Positions 56,824 through 64,000 of a stretch of 64,000 bases of DNA are shown here, piece by piece. The stretch spans positions 62,001 to 126,000 of the forward strand of contig RQOL01000501.1 in the NCBI GenBank assembly GCA_013076295.1, in the 5' to 3' direction. The DNA is from Sanderia malayensis (lineage: Eukaryota > Cnidaria > Scyphozoa > Semaeostomeae > Pelagiidae). The notes beneath the pieces were generated by a model. That model was not told the DNA's origin. It saw nothing but the letters and a program-made list of their open reading frames with translations, and ran no database searches. Every line of letters begins with the position of its first letter. The first letter of the stretch is position 1. Both the position numbers and the translations under genes were made by a program.

Positions 56824-58076
56824 CAGAAGAGTAATATTAGACTACCCGGGGTTGGTCACTTCGCTCCCTCCCCGTAGCCGGCCGAGTGAAAAAAGCTTAA
56901 TGTTGTTGGCGTACTCTCTGTGCCGCATTTGCTAATGCTCATGCCCCTTTCGGTTCCACATACAATGGGTTGGCTTGCAACGCTCGCCCAAGTATTACGT
57001 TTTCTGTTAGAAAAATTTGCCCTCGAAAGCACCTCGAAATCGTTTTAAATTCTCAAAAAAGGGCAAAATACGGAAAAAAATTTAGGAAAAAGTCTACACT
57101 ACTTTAGCTGTGTTATCAGGGAAGAGTTATCGAAAGTTTAAACAGGAAAAATCCCTTCAGAACGATCCGAAAAATTCAAAACTTTGACTCTTTCCACGAT
57201 CCTCCTCCTTCTTCGCATTTCGGCAATGGCAGACACAGGCTCGGAGAAGGTTGGAACGCAAAATTACCCTGAACTCAGGCAACTGTTTTAGATATTGAAA
57301 AACGGAAAGCGTAATGTTGTTCTCCGAAAAAAGTGGCACATTTTAAGGCCTATTTCCCCTTCCTAACCCCACAAACAAAAAAGCCTTTTTGCTGTGGGGA
57401 ATTCTGTGAAGATAGCCTTGTGCCCGAATAGAACTCCCACCAATGACATTGAATAACTCACAATTTTTATAACTTCTCAATGCTTGTTCGTAATGAAATC
57501 CATGAGTAACTAACTCCCGAAAGTTTACATGCATATATACGATCCTAAAAGAAAGATCTAGAAACTTATATTTAGATATATTATATTATAAGCATGCGTC
57601 CTCAAAACTAGAATGTACCCGAAAGTTCTGTCACGATGACGTTACCAACCTATTGCATAAGAATCTAAATTTAATACAGCTATGTGCCGTGGCAAGTCTG
57701 TCCTCTCGTGACAAGTCTGTCCTCTGACGTAGAAGATATAATCAACCAATGGCTGGTGCATGTTGGTGTTACGTAGAACTACGTGGAATTCGTATTGTTT
57801 AACTGACCAGGGGGACAACAAGTGTTTCTTCATCTACCATTTTGAAGTAATATTTCGCGACCAAGATTGGGGAAAGCAAGGAAGCTTGCAAGTTTTAGTT
57901 AGGCCTAGTGAGTTGTATTTACGTATGTGCCAATTCTGTAAGATAAAATTATTTATTCAACTGCAGTTTTGATCTGCTGTTTACTACCATCATTGAAAGT
58001 TTACAGCATTTCATTTAGGGGATTCAAGGATTAGTAGTAATGCAAGCTAGTATGGACAAATCTGTTCTGAGGTGAA

Positions 58077-58539
58077 ATGAAAAAATACAGGGAACTGTTA
58101 ATGAGAACTGAAGAACTGTTCTGTAGAAATAAAGACATTCTTGAACTTACAAGTAACATAGCACAATCATTAATGGAATTGTCAGTATTTGTTGGGAACT
58201 CTACTTTAAAAAAGTGGAAAATTAAAGATTTTATTCAAAGATTGCACAGAAGAAGTCATTGATTAGTGAGATATCATAGCTACTTTTAAAGAACTGGATA
58301 CATATATGGGTGCAGTTATACAGATTCTTTATATTTCCAAAATAACAGCATTAAAACGAGATGGCATAATTTCAAAGTATATTGTGAGAGAAACGTCACA
58401 AGGATATTTAGAGTCACCAGACGTTTTTCATTCACAAAGGATTATGAAAGAATGGAGCAGCTTGCTACATAAACTGATAAATGCAAAAGATATAATTTCA
58501 TTCAAGAAACCATATGACAAACAAATATATTCAACTTAA
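58077..58539 (+). pseudogene. Unrecognised helical ORF pair in the tandem unit
   Basis: Two adjacent frames (58077-58262 and 58306-58539) read as one helical protein with a frame change: EELFCRNKDILELTSNIAQS in the first, DGIISKYIVRETSQGYLESP in the second. The amino-acid composition looks protein-like, but I recognise no family. It is repeated at 62018-62480. Confidence 0.25.
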
Positions 58540-59337
58540 ATTGTGCAATTTAAGATTAAAATACATCATGTTCACTTTTAGAATTTTAAACAGTATCTTG
58601 TTGATATTTTGTAGTTTATATAGTTTATAACATTGTATTCGCATAATCTAGTATTATTTTTGACATGTATGCATGCATTATCTATCATTAAAGCAAGGGG
58701 CTTTAAAGAGACACTGATGACTGAATGTCATTTTTGATCATTTATGTAATCTATCTTGATAAGCAAATAATAATTTTATACAAATTATAATTTCATAGAG
58801 TAAAGCTGTCATCAAGATGGAGTTACTTTGGCATATGTTGTATCCAAAGTGTCAATTTATTTTTCTGAAAAAGGATGGAAATTGTTTGCTGGTCTCACCT
58901 TATACCTATTTGAAAGTGCATATTGCCCATTGCGATCAATTTCCATATTGAAACTATACAACAAATAAAACAATGCCAGGTACCATCCTCAAGAAATCTA
59001 AGACTGTATTTCCCTGATTAAATGAGCACTTTAGTCAGTACTTTTTAGAGCAGCGTTGATTCTGGGTTGTTTCTGGGTATGTTATTGCAACCACGAATAG
59101 AGAACGAGACACGTTTTTGAACTAGCGGAGTTTTTGTTCATGAAGTTAAAAAAAATGATATGAAAAAAAAACGCCGGACCCGTTTTCTCGAGACAGGGTG
59201 CTTATTTCTTATCGTTTGTTGATAGAGCAGTCGTTCAAAACGGAGTGCTATACTAGACAAGAGATACGATATATAATATAAAGAGAGATACGGAATATAC
59301 ACAATTGCCGCGAGGAAATAGTTTTTCGTATTAGACA

Positions 59338-59513
59338 GGGCATATAACCTAACAAACTGACAAACATATTAACATTTTTTCTTATAGCTGGAATGGAATC
59401 ATTAGATTAGACCATGAACTTTCAGAAAAACGTTTCGTTCTCGCGTGTTTGATGACGTCATATTAAGGCAAATCTTATTAATTAAAGTGTGATTAATATT
59501 AACGGAATGAGAT
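59338..59513. repeat. Dispersed repeat with CRE palindrome, copy 2
   Basis: Shares order and sequence with 42193-42362, including GATGACGTCATATTAAG at 59451-59467. Confidence 0.6.
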
Positions 59514-60617
59514 AACAAAATGAAAATTGCATTTTTGGAAATAGGTCAAATAGACCTATTGCATGAGATATCATTTTTTAAATTTGATAAGATCAGCATT
59601 TTGGTAGATGAAGTCATCCAATAGCTGTTGAAAAACTGATCTTAATTTTTTCCTTACAACATTTTTCGGTCGACAAGATGAACTCGGCGAAAAATGTTGC
59701 CTGCTCATATTTATCAGCTTGAGCCAACGGACAAGATTTTGCGGTGTGTTTTATGGGGCATTGAAACTTACTATTCAGGCCCCTACAAAATGCGGGCCAA
59801 GGAGGGACACCAGGCCCCAAATAATTACACAGTTCCTTTTTCTCAGTAACTGTTCTCCAAACATATAAGTACCTCGCAATTATTTTAACTTTTCCGCAGT
59901 CTTTATATTTGAAAATGAAGGAAAATATGATCCAAGGAGTCTAGCACTAATTCACAATTTTGGGGCCAGAGGAAGTTTTCACTGACGACACAATAGCAGA
60001 TGCCATATAACTTTTTCAAAGAGTGCAATGGAGGTAACAAAGAGAGTTACGTTGAGACACGGGTGAAAAATTATTTGAAAATGAAGTAAAATCTTCAACT
60101 CCGTTTTTGCCAGATCCAGACTCTCTGTGTGCAGAAATAAAGCGTGTGCACTTACAATGTTACATTTGGCGAAATTGTTTGAAATACTCGTTAACAACTG
60201 TAGTCATTGCGAACTTCGGCTGGACAATTAATTATCAAATCTACAACCACACCCAAATGGATCATTGCAAAGCAACTCTCTAAGTGACTCATTCGTAGGA
60301 AGAAACCGCGATCAGATCAGAAGGCTCTGAAGCAGACGAAGTAATTGAAAAAGACGAGGGAGAGCCACCATGCAAGAGGAAACAACAAAGAAATATCCTT
60401 AAGAGCTGCCAAAAGAGATTGAGAGCGAGATGCAGTACAAAGAATTTACTGATGAAGTGCGTCCAAAAAAAGATTAAGGCGTTTTTGAATGGGAAAGTGA
60501 TTTCTCGTCCTCTGAGATAGAGAAGACAGACTTTTCTTAAAGTTTCAGTTTTTAGCGTAGCCTGTTGTATACTGGGTGTCAAGACAGTCTTTGATCGGTA
60601 CAGAACTTCAAAATTGC

Positions 60618-60687
60618 TTTTAAAATCGGAAACATGGCGAAACATAGTAAGTATTTACTATGTTTCGCCATGTTTCCGATTTTAAAA
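60618..60687. repeat. Perfect 33-bp-arm hairpin
   Basis: Arms 60618-60650 and 60655-60687 are exact reverse complements around the loop GTAT. Both contain GGCGAAACATAGTAA or its complement. Not a terminator in this eukaryotic setting; it may be a short inverted duplication or a small fold-back. Confidence 0.85.
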
Positions 60688-60764
60688 AGTGTCAAGACAG
60701 CTCCGCTTTTTGGTAGCTTGCAATTCTAGACATGTAAAGCCGAAAATGATAAATTATTCCTAAA

Positions 60765-63700
60765 CAGAAGAGTAATATTAGACTACCCGGGGTTGGTCAC
60801 TTCGCTCCCTCCCCGTAGCCGGCCGAGTGAAAAAAGCTTAATGTTGTTGGCGTACTCTCTGTGCCGCATTTGCTAATGCTCATGCCCCTTTCGGTTCCAC
60901 ATACAATGGGTTGGCTTGCAACGCTCGCCCAAGTATTACGTTTTCTGTTAGAAAAATTTGCCCTCGAAAGCACCTCGAAATCGTTTTAAATTCTCAAAAA
61001 AGGGCAAAATACGGAAAAAAATTTAGGAAAAAGTCTACACTACTTTAGCTGTGTTATCAGGGAAGAGTTATCGAAAGTTTAAACAGGAAAAATCCCTTCA
61101 GAACGATCCGAAAAATTCAAAACTTTGACTCTTTCCACGATCCTCCTCCTTCTTCGCATTTCGGCAATGGCAGACACAGGCTCGGAGAAGGTTGGAACGC
61201 AAAATTACCCTGAACTCAGGCAACTGTTTTAGATATTGAAAAACGGAAAGCGTAATGTTGTTCTCCGAAAAAAGTGGCACATTTTAAGGCCTATTTCCCC
61301 TTCCTAACCCCACAAACAAAAAAGCCTTTTTGCTGTGGGGAATTCTGTGAAGATAGCCTTGTGCCCGAATAGAACTCCCACCAATGACATTGAATAACTC
61401 ACAATTTTTATAACTTCTCAATGCTTGTTCGTAATGAAATCCATGAGTAACTAACTCCCGAAAGTTTACATGCATATATACGATCCTAAAAGAAAGATCT
61501 AGAAACTTATATTTAGATATATTATATTATAAGCATGCGTCCTCAAAACTAGAATGTACCCGAAAGTTCTGTCACGATGACGTTACCAACCTATTGCATA
61601 AGAATCTAAATTTAATACAGCTATGTGCCGTGGCAAGTCTGTCCTCTCGTGACAAGTCTGTCCTCTGACGTAGAAGATATAATCAACCAATGGCTGGTGC
61701 ATGTTGGTGTTACGTAGAACTACGTGGAATTCGTATTGTTTAACTGACCAGGGGGACAACAAGTGTTTCTTCATCTACCATTTTGAAGTAATATTTCGCG
61801 ACCAAGATTGGGGAAAGCAAGGAAGCTTGCAAGTTTTAGTTAGGCCTAGTGAGTTGTATTTACGTATGTGCCAATTCTGTAAGATAAAATTATTTATTCA
61901 ACTGCAGTTTTGATCTGCTGTTTACTACCATCATTGAAAGTTTACAGCATTTCATTTAGGGGATTCAAGGATTAGTAGTAATGCAAGCTAGTATGGACAA
62001 ATCTGTTCTGAGGTGAAATGAAAAAATACAGGGAACTGTTAATGAGAACTGAAGAACTGTTCTGTAGAAATAAAGACATTCTTGAACTTACAAGTAACAT
62101 AGCACAATCATTAATGGAATTGTCAGTATTTGTTGGGAACTCTACTTTAAAAAAGTGGAAAATTAAAGATTTTATTCAAAGATTGCACAGAAGAAGTCAT
62201 TGATTAGTGAGATATCATAGCTACTTTTAAAGAACTGGATACATATATGGGTGCAGTTATACAGATTCTTTATATTTCCAAAATAACAGCATTAAAACGA
62301 GATGGCATAATTTCAAAGTATATTGTGAGAGAAACGTCACAAGGATATTTAGAGTCACCAGACGTTTTTCATTCACAAAGGATTATGAAAGAATGGAGCA
62401 GCTTGCTACATAAACTGATAAATGCAAAAGATATAATTTCATTCAAGAAACCATATGACAAACAAATATATTCAACTTAAATTGTGCAATTTAAGATTAA
62501 AATACATCATGTTCACTTTTAGAATTTTAAACAGTATCTTGTTGATATTTTGTAGTTTATATAGTTTATAACATTGTATTCGCATAATCTAGTATTATTT
62601 TTGACATGTATGCATGCATTATCTATCATTAAAGCAAGGGGCTTTAAAGAGACACTGATGACTGAATGTCATTTTTGATCATTTATGTAATCTATCTTGA
62701 TAAGCAAATAATAATTTTATACAAATTATAATTTCATAGAGTAAAGCTGTCATCAAGATGGAGTTACTTTGGCATATGTTGTATCCAAAGTGTCAATTTA
62801 TTTTTCTGAAAAAGGATGGAAATTGTTTGCTGGTCTCACCTTATACCTATTTGAAAGTGCATATTGCCCATTGCGATCAATTTCCATATTGAAACTATAC
62901 AACAAATAAAACAATGCCAGGTACCATCCTCAAGAAATCTAAGACTGTATTTCCCTGATTAAATGAGCACTTTAGTCAGTACTTTTTAGAGCAGCGTTGA
63001 TTCTGGGTTGTTTCTGGGTATGTTATTGCAACCACGAATAGAGAACGAGACACGTTTTTGAACTAGCGGAGTTTTTGTTCATGAAGTTAAAAAAAATGAT
63101 ATGAAAAAAAAACGCCGGACCCGTTTTCTCGAGACAGGGTGCTTATTTCTTATCGTTTGTTGATAGAGCAGTCGTTCAAAACGGAGTGCTATACTAGACA
63201 AGAGATACGATATATAATATAAAGAGAGATACGGAATATACACAATTGCCGCGAGGAAATAGTTTTTCGTATTAGACAGGGCATATAACCTAACAAACTG
63301 ACAAACATATTAACATTTTTTCTTATAGCTGGAATGGAATCATTAGATTAGACCATGAACTTTCAGAAAAACGTTTCGTTCTCGCGTGTTTGATGACGTC
63401 ATATTAAGGCAAATCTTATTAATTAAAGTGTGATTAATATTAACGGAATGAGATAACAAAATGAAAATTGCATTTTTGGAAATAGGTCAAATAGACCTAT
63501 TGCATGAGATATCATTTTTTAAATTTGATAAGATCAGCATTTTGGTAGATGAAGTCATCCAATAGCTGTTGAAAAACTGATCTTAATTTTTTCCTTACAA
63601 CATTTTTCGGTCGACAAGATGAACTCGGCGAAAAATGTTGCCTGCTCATATTTATCAGCTTGAGCCAACGGACAAGATTTTGCGGTGTGTTTTATGGGGC

Positions 63701-64000
63701 ATTGAAACTTACTATTCAGGCCCCTACAAAATGCGGGCAAGGAGGGACACCAGGCCCCAAATAATTACACAGTTCCTTTTTCTCAGTAACTGTTCTCCAA
63801 ACATATAAGTACCTCGCAATTATTTTAACTTTTCCGCAGTCTTTATATTTGAAAATGAAGGAAAATATGATCCAAGGAGTCTAGCACTAATTCACAATTT
63901 TGGGGCCAGAGGAAGTTTTCACTGACGACACAATAGCAGATGCCATATAACTTTTTCAAAGAGTGCAATGGAGGTAACAAAGAGAGTTACGTTGAGACAC
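60765..64000. repeat. 3941-bp tandem unit, copy 2 (runs off window)
   Basis: Matches copy 1 at a constant offset of 3941 until 63736, where one C of a GGGCCAAGG run is missing (offset 3940 afterwards). I saw no other difference while comparing the text. Copies of the CRE repeat (63279-63454) and of the ORF pair (62018-62480) are inside. Confidence 0.9.

Larger units (their letters stand above)
56824..60764. repeat. 3941-bp tandem unit, copy 1
   Basis: The unit begins CAGAAGAGTAATATTAGACT and ends just before the same sequence at 60765. Within it lie a copy of the dispersed repeat seen near 14050 (56846-56990), a copy of the CRE repeat (59338-59513), and a perfect hairpin near the right end. 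Only short unrecognised frames are present. Ends are not TG...CA, so it is not an LTR. Confidence 0.9.

Noticed and set aside
56824..64000. The duplicated 3.94-kb units as LTRs of a giant retroelement
   Set aside because: The units abut directly with nothing between them, do not have TG...CA ends, and show no primer-binding or polypurine sites.

Overview
This window is transposable-element-rich nuclear DNA of an animal, probably a marine invertebrate. A cnidarian-like genome is my guess, not a demonstrated fact. It is AT-rich and has no bacterial gene organisation. Spliceosomal introns recur (GT-AG, and one or two likely GC-AG), and the element families are typical of invertebrate metazoans. 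I found no convincing single-copy host gene. Nearly every coding stretch belongs to a mobile or virus-like element, most of them broken by frameshifts, stops or nested insertions.

Layout. 1-1000: ends of a TA-flanked element and a pogo-like element, then a 417-bp palindromic MITE with an 8-bp target duplication. 1750-12400: a degraded Polinton/adintovirus-like (F54H12-type) endogenous virus-like element. Its + strand carries an integrase tail, three capsid-type ORFs, a basic core-type protein, an F54H12.2-like capsid protein (one in-frame TAG) and an adenain-like protease pseudogene. Convergent to these, on the - strand, is a broken protein-primed family B DNA polymerase that contains the 3' end of a LINE. 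To the right, a CCAAT-rich direct-repeat promoter region separates the polymerase from an oppositely transcribed gene of at least six tiny exons. 12400-16700: minisatellites, dispersed repeats and a TA-flanked MITE. 16720-17541: a truncated LINE. 18145-24100: a Helitron Rep/helicase gene with three introns, joined in frame at its 5' side to the 5' half of a PHD-finger LINE on the same strand.

25134-32561: an old TA-flanked element split by a BEL/Pao retrotransposon with paired 531-bp LTRs. 32690-35695: a LINE with a (TAA)n tail. 35746-41322: a P element with terminal inverted repeats, an apparently intact two-exon THAP transposase, and a convergent C2H2-finger gene of its own. 42190-43620: two integrase-like exons beside a dispersed CRE-containing repeat, and a fold-back element. 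43777-46790: a DIRS tyrosine-recombinase remnant interrupted by a TTAA-flanked MITE. 48270-53700: an RTE-like LINE next to a MULE/CARF-type gene that keeps SWIM, Ulp1 and PHD parts but lacks its catalytic core. 54087-55150: an unrecognised ORF pair. 55160-55615: a TAC/ACA microsatellite. 56824-64000: a 3941-bp unit repeated head to tail almost without change and running off the window.

The genes do not form one pathway. They work as separate replicating modules: capsid, protease and polymerase for the virus-like element; transposase plus accessory gene for the P element; Rep/helicase for the Helitron; gag-pol for BEL. The most unusual items are the microexon gene beside the polymerase, the two-gene P element, the stripped-core MULE and the recent 3.94-kb tandem duplication.
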